Assembly: GCA_008694505.1 (NCBI GenBank)
Contig: VZDJ01000041.1
Location: 6,415,124 to 6,479,123, forward strand
Origin: Cyanoderma ruficeps
Taxonomy: Eukaryota; Chordata; Aves; Passeriformes; Timaliidae
Length of the DNA stretch: 64,000 bases
Direction of reading: 5' to 3'
Below, one piece after another: positions 50,952-63,576 of the stretch. Positions within the stretch are counted from its first letter, which is position 1; the number at the start of each line of letters is the position of its first letter. The notes beneath the pieces are model-generated. The model saw only the letters and a list, made by a program, of their open reading frames with translations. It searched no databases and was not told the DNA's origin. Position numbers and translations under genes: made by a program.

Positions 50952-52325
50952 TGTCGTGGTTTGAGGGGAAGTGAGTTTTTTTTTAGGAAACTCAGGTCAA
51001 ACCAATCAGTGGCCAGGTTGGATGTTGGCATCTTCGGTGACCACTGAGAGTTTGGACACGCCTCTGAGGACACAAGGGGTTAAAAGCGAGGACTCCCGAC
51101 GTACTTCCTCTTTTCCTGGCTCTGCTTCGGCAGGGGAGCATCTCTCTCCTCTCCCCTGCGGGGGAGGGGAGAGCCAGGTGGGCCTGGCTGGGGTAGGCCT
51201 GGGCTCCAGGGCGGGGGGAAGAGAAGGAACGGGACAGGAGCTGGGTCAGGATGAAGGGGTGGAGACCCTTGGGGTGCCTTCTGGCCCCTGTCCCTGTCCC
51301 CTACCCTCCCCCCTCCCCGCCCCCCCTCGTCCCGTCTCTCTTTCCCCCAGGGAGCAGGTGCCGAGCTGAGTTGCGAGCCGTGTGGGAGTTGCCGTTCCTG
51401 ACCTCGCCAGGAGAACAGAAGCTTTTAACTCTTTCTAAGGCAGAGGAGAACTGTCCCATACACTGTTCCTCATGGCTGGTGGTTTTTTAGACGAGAGAGA
51501 ACAGCCTGGGACCAAGATGATAAAGGAAGATGAAAAGAATCTCCCCCGATTGCCAGAGATGAAGACGAGTGGCCTTTGGGTTGGACGTCTCTTGTGTAAT
51601 GGGAGCCATAGACAGACCCTGACTCTTCTGAGTATAAATGAGATTGTATTTTGGGTGGATGTTTTTTGGTTCAAAGCCAAAGACTCTGTGGCCTGTTTTT
51701 GGAACCCTCCGCCCCAGAGGTGAATTTGGGGGGGACTGCTAGTCCCAATAGAAGAGATGGCTGGTTTTTGGTACTGGGCCAAACGTCCTTAAAGGAGCCC
51801 TATCTAGTCTTAGTCCCTGTACGGTGGTGAGAGCACTGTGACAGGGAGGGAGAGGGTCACCATGGTAGAATTTTCTGGGTGGTGCCATGGGTGACATGGG
51901 AGCACGGGAGGATGGACCTGTGTTTCCTGTGGGGCGTCTGTGGTGCGAGAGAGACTCTCTCTCTTTCTCTGGATGGATTGAGGATTGTTTTTTTTAAGGG
52001 ATAATGGCTTGTTGGGAACCCAGGGTTGTGGAAGGTTTAAGCAAGTAGATATGAGGGTACGTGCTGGTGTCAACTGTTGAGCATTGTAAAGGATGGAAAT
52101 TGGGGGGAGGAGGAAAAGTGTTGTGAGAGGTTTCTTATTCTGCCTTTAGGTGATTGGGTTGTCTTCCTGTGTTTATTGTCTATTGTCATGTAGTTTAATA
52201 AATGTCTTTTTCTATTTTAAGTGATAGGCCTGCTCTGCTCTGTTCCCGACCACATCTCACAGTAGTTTATTAAAAACTATACACTCATGGGTGCACTGGC
52301 ATTTGCCCAGCGTCAACCCATGACA
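50952..52325 (+). mobile_element. 1,374-bp LTR with perfect ATCAT target duplication
   Basis: The element has TG...CA ends and is flanked by identical ATCAT (50947-50951 and 52326-52330). The first and last 16 bases form an imperfect inverted repeat (12 of 16 match). In plus orientation it has a CCAAT motif ('aaccaatcagtgg', about 51,000), a TATA-like 'gggttaaaagcg' (about 51,078), a GC-rich transcribed region, and a poly(A) signal in 'tttaataaatg' (about 52,197), then about 120 bp of U5. It is strongly GC-rich at 51,060-51,400, against AT-rich flanks. The 5-bp duplication and length fit ERVL-type or class I avian LTRs. No internal retroviral genes are present, so it is a solo LTR or a short non-autonomous element. 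The 132-codon frame inside is a product of the GC-rich sequence. Confidence 0.88.
51149..51173. other. GC-rich hairpin inside the 1.37-kb LTR
   Basis: CTCTCCCC (51149-51156) pairs exactly with GGGGAGAG (51166-51173) across a 9-base loop. It lies shortly after the likely transcription start, so it would form in the 5' part of an LTR transcript. Stable 5' hairpins are common in retroviral leaders, but no function is shown. Confidence 0.7.
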
Positions 52326-52330
52326 ATCAT

Positions 52331-52854
52331 GAACTGTAATAGAAGCATGAAGCTGTCAGTCACTTCATTAATAAATCTTTCTTGGTATGTTCTATGTCAC
52401 AGGTACTGTACAATAATACCTGAAATCTTTGAAAGGACACCAAATTTCTATTTATTTCTCCTTTTAAATATGCATAAAAGGCAATCTTACCTAGTCTGAT
52501 TTTTGCAGGTTTTGATTCTCATATGTTAAACTACTTACAAATTCATTCTTGTTAACTTCCTGAGGAAGTGAACTCTCCCAAACTTGTTGTTTCTATATTC
52601 AGCACAGCAGGGTTTGAGCCATATTTTGACGCTATCAATAAAGTGTTATTGAATGTCATCATGATGCATCTACAGCGAGATCTATACGTAGAAAATATTC
52701 ACCATTCACAGCAATTCTGCTTCTTACTAATGTTTTGCAACAATATGTACAGGCCTATTATGATCCCAATATTAAAAGCACTCAGATTCTGGAAGGTATT
52801 GTTTAAAATGCTGCTTATTAGAGCTAACATTTCCAGGAGACAATAGCATAGACA
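52331..52854. other. Short unique stretch between LTR and CR1
   Basis: About 520 bp of AT-rich DNA with no recognised repeat. A 92-codon plus-strand frame (52,568-52,846) has no motif. Confidence 0.45.
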
Positions 52855-54065
52855 ATCATAGAATCATTTAGGTTTGAAAATGCCTCCAAGGTCAAGTCTA
52901 AATATTACCCAAGCACTGCCAAGTCCATCACTAAACCATAACCCTTAGCACCACATCTACATGTCTTTCAAATGCCTCCGGGGATGGTGACTCAACCTCT
53001 TCCCTGGACAGCCTGTTCCAGTGCTTGACAACCCTTCTGGTGAAATTTTCCCTACTACCCAATCTAAACTTGCCCTGCACAACTTGAAGCCATTTCCTCT
53101 CATCTTGTCACTTTTTACCTGGAAGAAGAGACCAAGCCCACCTGGCTACAGCCTCCGATCATGAGTGGTACCCTAGAAAGTGGTAAGGTCTCCCCTGAAC
53201 CTCCTTTTCCTCAGCCTAAACCCCAGCTTCCTCAGCCACTTCACATCAGACTTGTGTTCCAGACCCTTCACTAGCTCTGTTGCATTTCAGCAACATTTCA
53301 GCATGTTTTTCTTTAATAAGGGACCCAGAACTGCATGCAGCACTCAATGTGTGGCCTCACCAGTGCCAAGTAGGTTACTGTACCTTCCCTAGTCCTGCTG
53401 GCCACACTATTTTTCATACAAGCCAGGATACCTTTGGTCTTCTTGGCCACCCTGGCTCACTTTCAGCTGGCTTTCAACCAGCACCCCCAGTTTCTTTTTC
53501 CTCTGGGCAGCTTCCCAGCCACTCTCTCCAGCTTGCAATGCTGCATGGGGTTGTCATGACCCAAGGGCAGGACTCAGCACTTTGCCTTCTTGAACCTCAC
53601 ACAATTGTCCTTGGCTCATTGGTCCAGCCTGTCCACATCCCTCTGCAGAGCCTTCCTGCCTTCCATGTCCTTCCATCCTGCCAACTTGCTGCAACCTCCC
53701 TGAGAGAGCCCTTGATTGCATCCATATTATCAACAAAAGATACTATACAAGACTGGCTCCAATACATTTGGAGCCTTTGGGAACAGCCCTTAGTGACAGG
53801 TCACCAGTTGCACTTAACTCCATTTACCACTACCCTCAGGGCTGAGACATTCAGCTACTTTTTCACCCATGAAAGACCACACCTATCCGTGTCATGAGCG
53901 GCTAATTTTTGCTTGAGAATAATGTGGGAGACAGTGTCAAAGACTACTAAAATCTAGGTAGACAACATCCACAGTCTTCCCCTCATCCACTAAATTGGTC
54001 ACCTTGTTGTATAAGGAGGTCGGATTGGTCAAGGGGCAACTGCTTTCATATACCCCTGGGTGCAG
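52855..54065 (-). mobile_element. CR1 LINE, 5'-truncated, about 1.2 kb
   Basis: The minus-strand element ends at low coordinates with 'aatgattctatgattg', the CR1 3' terminus. The plus strand shows long runs of CR1 landmarks, such as 'acagcctgttccagtgcttg', 'gtggcctcaccagtgcc' and 'catccctctgcagagcc'. At the 5' end a minus-strand frame still reads 'VDVVYLDFS', motif A of the LINE reverse transcriptase (codons at about 53,944-53,970), and then loses frame. CR1 elements are the main LINEs of birds and usually insert 5'-truncated. This copy is better preserved than the three others in the window but is inactive, with a broken frame and no ORF1 or endonuclease. Confidence 0.9.
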
Positions 54066-57000
54066 AGTCTTACACCCCTTTGGATAGGAACACCCTGATA
54101 AAGAGCAATCTAGAAAGACTATTAGGTGGTGCTCCTTCTTTCTTTGCATGTGTTCGTTTGCAAATGTTTGGAGTATCCATAGGTGCAAGTTTCCACTGTT
54201 TGATTTCTTTGGGGGGCAGGGGGAGGAGGAAGGGGGAAGTAATTTCATATCCTCAGATTCTGCAGTATTGACTAACAAAAAGAAAAAAAAGCAAATAACG
54301 TATTAAGACTTTGGGAATAACTTCTAAGTCGAAAATTACTTTCTTCTTCCTTTATTAAAGACAATAATGTAATGTAGGACTTAAATTTAGACAAGTATAT
54401 AATCTGTAATATCACATTTCACAATGATGTCTCTTCTTCATAGGCTCCAAATCAATTGCAATGCATAAAAATTTACCAGAGAAATGGAAAAAATTATCTG
54501 CAGGTGGTGGTTAGAAGCTCAAGTAAAGATGTTCTCATGGTCCTGATTTTAAATATAAGGCTGCAAATGCTAGCCCTATGGCTTGTATAACCTCTGGACT
54601 AGAGTGAATTGATAGAGGTGTTGAGATTAGTCAGATAATGAGGACAAAATGTACATGGTTTGAGTTGCCACACCAAGTTGATGATAGGGAATAAAAACAC
54701 ACTTTAGGAAAAGACTGTGTCATTTCAGGATTGACACAATACTCATAAACAGTGAGAAACCCATTCATACAAGTGAGAAAATAGTCAGAAAGGTTTTAAT
54801 CTGAGCTGTTAAAACCATAAGCAAACCTGAGCCAGTAACAGAAGGAATGCCCTGGGCAGTGCAGGAGTTAAAACATCCACATTGCAAAACAGTGAGTGCA
54901 ACATTTGGTAAAGACCAACGACACTAACCGGAAATGGCAGACAAGGAGTACTTGCAAAAAAACCCCTGAAATGTCTCAGCCTTGTCTGTTCTTACTGGAG
55001 ATTGTGTAGCATCATGGATCATTATCTGTCCCCTTTTCAGTTAAAAAAAAAAAAAGAGTAAATACAAACTTGCAATTACATTCCAAGTAACACTGCACAA
55101 GAGAGACAGCAGTTAAACAAAAGGCCTGTTCCCTGAGTCACTGAGGGTGATGCTGGTAGCCTAGAGAAAACACACGGCTGACACTCGTGCAGCCCTTGGA
55201 GATACATTGCAAGGAACTCAGTCAATGAGTGCAAGAAACATTCACCATAAGCTGAGAGAAAACATTCACAGAAACAAAACAGGGCCATGGGCCTCACCAG
55301 AAGGCAAAGCAACTGCCAAAGGATGGTGAGAAAAAAGAAAAGTAACTGAAATATAGTAATGCCTTTTTGATCAGAAATATGCATAATTCACCCTTTTGTC
55401 CTCCCTCACTATCTTTCTCAGAATTCCCAGGTACAGCACACCACACTTTCCTTCTTCACCCACATTCCCTGTTTTTTCTCATACTGACCTCACTTCTTTC
55501 ACTTTCTCTGGCAGAGATATTTTTTGTCCTACACTCTGTTACTGTACAGAAATGAAGTCCTGATATATATAGTTTGGATCCTGTTTTACAGAAGAGTTTC
55601 TAATACCTCTCCTTGGGCATGCCCTGACAGAAAGCAGGTGGATTTAATCTAACTCAAATCCTTTTTTCAGCAGCCCATGATCAAAGCACAGACCTGAATA
55701 ATTTTGGGGGAGGGGAAAAATAAAATCCAAGAACCATTCTTTTTCAAAGTTTACAAGTAAAGTTATGTTTGGACAGAAACAACTTCTGTATCAAAGAAAA
55801 GTTTCTGAATGTTATTAGACATTAAAACTGGGATAATAGAATGAAAACATGATATAACCTCAGGCCTGTGACCATAATAAGCTCTTCTGGCACCCAAAAC
55901 AACAAGGCATCAACCTTTTACATCTATAACTGTATGTGCAAATATATAGGAATTTTTGTCTCTAATCCTTCTCTGTCCAGAGTATTAATTGCTCATGAGA
56001 AATCTATCAGTCGCTGTGTATATAGTGTGTGGATAGGCAATTACCATGGCAGTTTGTCCATCAGACACGCAAAGTGACATATCCTGTGCGATTACTGTGT
56101 CCAACATATCCTGTGATAGTCTGTGACCAACAGTCTCTTCTGATGTGGGGTGGGCACAGTCAGACAGTCACACACAGTGGGGAAGTTTCCTGATAGAACC
56201 CCTCTGCCCCTGCATTCTGACAGCAACCTCCTTTTCCATCCCTCATTCCCCTCCTCCCAGCAAGCCTAGGGATAAGGAATATCTTTCTGTGGTATGAACA
56301 TAGGTGGCATGGCAAAGCCAACTGCAGGGAAGAAGAGGGAGACTGACTGTGTGTATTCATGTGTGTGGATCTGCACTCTCCGTGGGGTTACTGCTGGCAG
56401 ATAGCAGACCTTGGAGATCAGAGGGCACCACTAGATTTATCTTGCATTTTTGTCATTTTGTCCATTTGTCTCTTGTCCCTGCAAATCATGAATTCCTCAG
56501 CCAAAACGGAACTGCAGACACCCCTGTGGTGAAGCATGGATGCTGGATAGCAGAGTACAGCAACTACCAAAATACATTGAAAAGGGATGTGGAGAAGGAC
56601 ACAGTCATGGTCTCTGTGACAAGCCTGGTTCTGGTAAGCTGAGAATACTTTCTTGTGCCCATATTTTTTCATTTTTCAAAAAATATAATTAGATTTGCAT
56701 TCATTTTTTGGACTGGTAAGAGGAGAGATCTCGAAAAAAATTTCCAATTCATTTTGTCTTCTGTCTTGTCTGATAAAAGAACACTTTCTCAAGATTGCCA
56801 CCTTCTTTTTCTTCCATTACAGAGTGAATTGGTGGTAGCATTCAATTCAGTAAAAACATATTGAAGAGGCCTGCTGAAGAGCATGATCAGCCTTTGTGTG
56901 TTTTGGCTCACAGGATAGTTTTGTCCCAATTCACTCATGTTCTGAGAACAAACAAGTGAGTTAAATTTATTATGCAATTCCTTTCTTCTCCTACGAGTAA

Positions 57001-58195
57001 TGCTTAAAGAGTTCAATCACAAGCAATTATGGATCATTTCCTTGTGAATAACTTGTTTTCTTTGTCCCTGATAAAGCTATATTTTTTTTCACTGCAGCAG
57101 CTGATTGTGCTTTTTATTATAATGAGACACGGCAAAGCCTTGTCAGCCCAGCCACAGCCTGGCACACTGTGTGGTGTCAGGCAGGAGAGTTGAAGAAACC
57201 CAGTTAATGGGCAGAAATTCAATACTTCTTCACAGAAAATGTGCTAACTTGTTGTTTCCAGTGCCTTGAGAGACACGGCTTGTATAGGGTTAGGAGGGGA
57301 GAGTAGACAAGAGAAGCCAAAAAATTCTTCTGAAAAATAAGAGCTAGACTTACTTCCAATACACTTAATTTTAAATGTCCCTATCACCAAAATATAACTA
57401 AAATACCACAGAAATTTCAGACTTTCACTGTCAGTGATAGGTACAACAGCCAGTCTTTTAAGCAGGCCTTGCCACTCGATTTTCTGAATATGCAACTTCC
57501 TTTCACATCATATGTGAAGCAGAAATTTAAATCAAGGAAATTCTATTAAAGAAAGATCCCATTTGTTCAAATGATCTTGTTATCCTAACGTCTATTCAGT
57601 ATAAGTCTTGTAGAAATTATAAAGTGCTGTTCAAAGATTGTCTTCTGAAAATCACAACCATTATATAAGAGAGTGGTCTATTTACGAAATAATTACAGTT
57701 TTGAAAAAATGAAGACATAAGAGAGACACGTATCTCCCTCACAACGTCACTGATCAGGATTAGGATGCCCATCGTCTCATATACATTTTCAGTGATTTTT
57801 TTTCCATTTTGCTGTTAATGTGAGTGATGTATTATAAGAATGTTATTTCTAATCATATTGGAAAGTATTTTCTGCTACTTTTGTGAAGAAGGTGCCTGGC
57901 ATTTCACATGCAGCTCTAAGTATAGGAGAAAACAATGTCAAGAATTCCTAGCTTCACTTTATTTCACTGTTCTCCACATATAAAGGGACTTAATTCTTAG
58001 TAGGCCTGGATAAAGCAAGTGAAGGAGCTTAGAGTGCTGCAGATAAAGGAGAGGTTGTTAGTGGAAATAAGGAGTCAAGGCGAAAGTGAATCCCTTTCTC
58101 TTTGCCATCTGAGGCATTTGTAATCTTGCTGGCCGCAGCTCTTGACACGAAATGCTAGAAAGCATATATACAAACCTTGTCTGTATTTTCTCCTT
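54066..58195. other. Unique DNA with one exon-like interval
   Basis: About 4.1 kb. Apart from the candidate at 56,501-56,633, no gene is supported. A near-duplicate 'catatcctgtg' pair occurs at about 56,080-56,115, and an A run at about 55,040-55,053. Confidence 0.4.
56501..56633 (+). CDS. Weak candidate internal exon
   Basis: A 133-base open stretch lies between an acceptor with a pyrimidine-rich run (about 56,445-56,500, ending 'ttcctcag') and a donor GTAAGC. It is open from a first base that completes a codon to a phase-0 end, and it is a little GC-richer than its surroundings. The encoded segment includes 'HGCWIAEYSNYQ' and 'LKRDVEKD', which I do not recognise. The evidence is no more than splice-site shape plus openness, so chance is quite possible. 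Confidence 0.2.
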
Positions 58196-58203
58196 CTCCT
58201 TCT

Positions 58204-58325
58204 CCTGTCCTGTCCTGTCCTGTCCTGTCCTGTCCTGTCCTGTCCTGTCCTGTCCTCTCCTCTCCTCTCCTCTCCTCTCCTCTCCTCTCCTCTCCTCTCC
58301 TCTTCTCTCCTCTCCTCTCCTCTCC
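58204..58325. repeat. Compound pentanucleotide microsatellite (CCTGT)10-(CCTCT)14
   Basis: Ten uninterrupted CCTGT units (58,204-58,253) change directly into about 14 CCTCT units (58,254-58,325), with one interruption at 58,301-58,310. The opposite strand is purine-rich. Frames of 100-206 codons that cross it, rich in G, E, R, T, Q and D, are artefacts of the repeat. Confidence 0.97.
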
Positions 58326-61300
58326 GTCTCTTTAATAAAAGTTTTGCTGAAAGCTGTAAGAGACAAAGAGACATTCCATTTCAGGGATGGCAGTGGAATC
58401 TCCAGGGGTTTTTTGCATGTGACCATGACAGATGGAAAATGCTTCCAAGGGAAGTCTGCACAAGTGGCAGCCAAGTACTTCATGTGTAAATGCACTTGGC
58501 AAACACAGGACAAAAAAATACCTTGGCCTCCTTCTTGAGAACTGCCTTTTTTTGTACCTCTCCAAGCACATGACATATCTCTTGATTTTGAGAATGTCTC
58601 GTGGCAAGCCCAGGTCTCACAGTTTGAGCAGCACAGTGTGCACCCAAATCCCACAGGTAGCTGACTGCAGACCAGCACTGACTGCCAGAGTTAATTCCCC
58701 AGTTCCATACCCATCCCAGCAGACACATGGAAATACATTGAAGTTTATATTACATATAATGGATTTGGTTTTTTATTATTCATTTCCTGAAACATGGTTT
58801 AAACAGGTTCAAGACTTGGGTACACATTCTGTGCTATTTTCCACAAACTCTGAAACATTCGTTCCAGTGCCTATGGTTTTCTTCTTAGTCATAACATAAC
58901 CAGACACAGTGATCTTGATGATTTTGATAAGCTCTAAATTGTATTCACCATTGATCAGCCAAATTTCAGCCAGGATAAAAAACCTGTTGTTTTGTTTAAA
59001 GCCACCTCACCGTGTACTGTCACCAAGAAAATGCAGTACTATAGTTTCACCTGAGATTCTGATGTTTGCATTGCTCAAGCATGAAGATTTTCTTTCTCCA
59101 AATACCAGTCCTGGAGTAATTAGTGGTTTCCTTCTCACCTCCTAGTTGCCATTACAATGGCCAAGTCATCTTCTTCACACTTTATTTGCTTTCTTCCTCC
59201 TACTGTCTTTTCATGAAAGGGACGCCCTCCTATCACATCCAAGTTATGAAGATAGAAAGACATCAGATAGATTTCATCTCCAGCTTCTTAGTTTTCAGCC
59301 TGACTTCAGAGTTGGATGCTTCATGTTTTCTATTTGTTTTTCCTCCACTTTTGCTAGAGAAGAAACATTCATCTCAAAGTCACACTTTGACAGGCAGCAC
59401 AGCCATAATCTGTGAGCAGTCAAAGGTAAAGTCAAAAGCAGCCCGTACTGGTTACAGTCACTAAATAATGACAGGAAAAGTTTTAGAAAAATCCGAATTT
59501 GTCACTGTGCACTCAGGTAATTCTTTAATCTGATTCTGAGCAGGAGGTCAGTAATCCTGTTTTAATTAGACAGACTTACTGCTCTTCACAGAAGTATGCT
59601 TTAACTTTTATCTCTGGGATAGATGCATGAAAATGTTTTTAGCTATGTCTCATCTAAATTTGGTTTTTTGTTATTCTTCCATTCAAAATAATTGCATTGG
59701 CACCTAGCAAATGCAAAAGAGGATATGCTGAAAAAGTTGGATGGAACATGAGAAACTATTATTCTGCATCCAATTTCCCATAATAGCTCCAAGAGCAGGC
59801 CAAGGAATAATATCCAAAAAACCACCATAACTTACAGAAAGTGCAAGACATTTTGATAAGATGTCTATTTTGGTAATAAAACCAAACCGGAATATTTCTA
59901 TTAAAAAATATATCGCATGTAACATTACTTCAAGAGAAAATAATCTACTTAAATTTTCAATATTTTTTTGAAAAACAGGTTTGCATCCTTGCCTTGGTGA
60001 GAAATCCTAATGATGGAAAATTTCTTTTCAGTGATTACAGTATATTACACAGTAAACTAAGCGTGGCCAATCTGGAGAAAATAAAAAAATATGTGAGCCC
60101 CAGATATTGTTCTGACAGTGGTCAAGAGCAGATACTGAGGGGAAAATTTAAGAATAGAGGGGACATTCAGGACTTTATCCTAAGAATATTCTCTAATTTT
60201 TTACCAGTGTACTTCTCAAGGATTTCCTGAAAGAGAAGCTGTGTGTTTGTGTTTAACACTTTTCAGGTATTTTTATCCAAAGAATGCTTCCGGTTGCTTT
60301 TGAAATCCAGCAGTTGAATTTTGAACGTGAAATTATATCAAATCTGATGCAGCGGAAATATCAAAACCCTGTTCATATACACAAAGCTTAAAAATTGTAT
60401 CAAAGAAAGTACAACATATGGGCTTCTTCTACAAAATACATATATAAACTGAAATGAAAATTTAAAAATTAGTATCAGAGATGCTAGAAGAGAAAATTAT
60501 ATAGGGCAGACAGTTCTAATGATCAGTATAATAGTTCCTTATCCAGCCTGGGATACTATTAGCAGACCATATTCTCCAAAAAAGTGACTCTTTTGCAAGG
60601 TGCAATCACACAAGAGATGTGGTTCTAATTACCAAGAAACAAAAGGACCTCGATTTTACATCTTGCCTGAAAAACAGCACATAGAGTAATTATGCTGAGA
60701 TAATTATTTATTATGGACTCAGCAATCTGACACCTACTGATTCACCCACATCATTTTTATTGTAGTGCCCACATTTTCCTTTGAGATGCCAATCGACAGG
60801 CTTTATTTCAACTTCATTAAGGCAATGGAAATGTTTAAGATAACTTTAAAGTAGTACACAGCAGAATTTGCACTTTAATCAAGCTCGGGATTTAGTCAGA
60901 GAGTTCCCAAAATAAGTAAGGGTGGTAATTAATCTCTACCTCACCGTATCCTTATTCCCTGGCGCATAGCAATAGCAAGGTTCCAGAAAGCAAGACCCAT
61001 GGGGACGTGATGGTGTTTCCAAAATTTTGCTTGGTTCTGTGTAACTGATTTGCTTGTCCACATCCTCTGTCCTTTTTATTTTGAAAGTTGTGTCAAGACC
61101 AAAGCCCTAGGGGACATGGCTGCAGATCTGGCTGGCAATGATTCCTGGAATAGCCACTGGTGCACAAGTGAAGGAAAACAGGGACTGGCCAGGCAATTAG
61201 AGTTGTTTTTATTAGGACTTTATTCACTCCAATCCACAAACAGTTCTTCTCATATGGATTTAATTACAAACTCAGAAGTAATTGAGGGAAAGTGTTAGAC

Positions 61301-63508
61301 TTTTTTTCTCTACCGTATATCTTGGAAACAACCAGATACTTCAGAAAAGTAATTTATTATTGGTGCATAGAGTTAGCAGAGTTTTGCTCATGCTCGAAAA
61401 TACCAGGTGCATGCAATTTTTAAGGAATATCTACAAGCATATTTACTATGCAGGATTACAATACCCCTCCTGCAAGCAGATTTGAATGAAATTTACATTC
61501 AGCAAATGGAAAATCTATGGAAAACTTATCCTGAAATTTATTAAGCAAACAGACTGCCACTCCCATTGTAAATTGGAATTAGTACTACCAAGTTTTATAT
61601 ATTTGTACAATTCAGTTAGAAATTCCCTGGACTCCCTCTCAGCAGAATGAATAGGAAACAGCAAAACATGGTGTGGTTTAATTCATGCTGGGATGGAGAC
61701 CTACACAAAAGATATTAGGCTCAGACATCTACACATATGTTATCTCCACCAGTGATCAATGTATAAATTGAAGTAATCTTCCTGTAAGTGCCTGTATTGA
61801 ATAGTGCTTTCTATTCACACACAGTTCTGTGTATCTAAAAAAAAGTTGTTATTATTAACTTGGATTGTGTTCTAAATAGCTTTGATGCAAAACAACTCTT
61901 CTACTCCACACAGATTTCACTAGGCTTCTTTTGCAAATCCATTAAGTAGACAATACATATTTTTACGGGCCAGGAATGTTTTCCTTCCCAGATCATGGAA
62001 AGAAAACAATGTTTTGCTGACTTTGGAGAATATAACATTCAAGAAAATATTCATGTCTATATTGAAGAGGAAGAAAAAAATAATATAACCTTGGAATTTA
62101 ACCATATTACTACAGAAAGGATGCAACAACTCACAGGCCAATACTTGGGAAGGACAAACATCCTTGTATAGATACATATGAGGGTTAAACCTAACTCATT
62201 GTATCTTGGCTACTTTATTCCCAAAATACATTTCCTTTTCTCTGAGATAAGAAGAGCTTCTCTTCCTTCTGTTATTCTCTAATGGTAATATTTGTCAATA
62301 CTCTGTGAGCTTGTGATTATTCATTAGTAGAAGAAAAAAAGATTGATAGAACCAGAAAATTTAGTGTAGCACAACATTTTTGAGATTAATTTATTAAGGA
62401 GTCTCTACAAAGCAAATTACCATTTGCTTCTGTCATTATTATTGCAAATTAATATTTAGTATAACTTAATGAGCAATTATTTACACTCAGCATATTTGGG
62501 CCTAGGCCAAGGTTCAGGCTCCAGTAGCTCCCAAGTGTCACTCTGAGATTTGACAAGCACGCCATCCTACATACTGTAGGATAGCTGTAGTCATGCTGCT
62601 ACTCAGCACTCTTCAAGCTCAGCTTCATCCACATGCTTTGAATTACACAAAAGTGAAAAGGTGGCATATAAAACAGATTTCACACATGGCAAGTGAATTT
62701 TGATGATTGAAACTAGTAACTGGTAGATTGTTGGGAAAGGATAGAGCTGGAGATAAGGTTGTCCAAGCTAAACAAATGTTTCTAACTAGGTTTGTTCTAA
62801 TTAGGCTGTGAGATATTGAAAGACTATTGTATGCCTGTACAGAACAACTGGAGAGATAAATTTAAAACTTGTTAGTACTAATTATCAAGTAATATTCTTA
62901 ACCAAGTCACATCTTTAGCAATTCTATGCTTTCTGTCTACATGCTTTTTCTGTATTCCTAAGTCAGTTAATTTAAGAATGTTTATGAAGCCTATATCCAT
63001 TGTTTAAAACATCAGGAACTTGTTTTGAGTCCAAACTGTTCTACTGGCACATTATGATCAAAGTCATGATTTCATTAAATGTTAGCTTTTCAAAAAGCAA
63101 ACCCACTTTAGCAATATCTTGTTACGAAGTTTGAAACTAAAACTTCTCTATCCACTTGTAATAACTAGATATAGTTAAACAATTTAAGTAACAAATTAAA
63201 AAAATTTAAGGTAGTTGCCTTTTATAACCAGAAACAGACATAGGATTTATTTAATTGCCTTTGCATGTCTATCATGTAGACGTGTATGTATGAACAATTG
63301 TTCCTGAGCTCCCCTCAAGAGATAGACACTTTAGGAGGGATTCAGGTCATATTGTCTAAAATAAATCTAAGACAAACCATCTCAACCCACAGACATTGCA
63401 TTGTAGGCCTCTAACTGCAATGACCCCAACACAAATCCCTTCATCCAACCAGCACCGACACAGAGCAAGCTGTGCACTTGTGTCCCTTATTTTAATTGTG
63501 TCTCTCAG
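58326..63508. other. Unique AT-rich DNA, no gene recognised
   Basis: About 5.2 kb. Open frames up to 155 codons directly after the microsatellite have no recognised domain. No LTR or LINE landmarks were seen. Confidence 0.42.
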
Positions 63509-63576
63509 ACAATGGTTCCATATGCCACCCTCTTATGAGGGGGCTGCATCACTTAGGCTCCCACTCAGAACCTGAG
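63509..63576 (+). CDS. Weak candidate short exon
   Basis: A 68-base interval follows a pyrimidine-rich acceptor ('attgtgtctctcag') and ends at GAG|GTAAGG, a good donor. It is open in the frame that ends in phase 0 and is richer in G and C than its flanks. Its short length makes chance likely, and the encoded residues are not recognised. Confidence 0.17.

Noticed and set aside
50971..51369. 132-codon frame rich in Gly, Pro and Ser
   Set aside because: It is inside the GC-rich part of the LTR, where stop codons are rare; no retroviral protein is recognised.
53280..53897. 205-codon plus-strand frame
   Set aside because: It lies antisense to the CR1 LINE and has no domain of its own.
58058..58678. 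206-codon minus-strand frame and overlapping plus-strand frames
   Set aside because: They run through the CCTGT/CCTCT microsatellite. A 5-base unit without stops stays open in any frame, so the length is an artefact.
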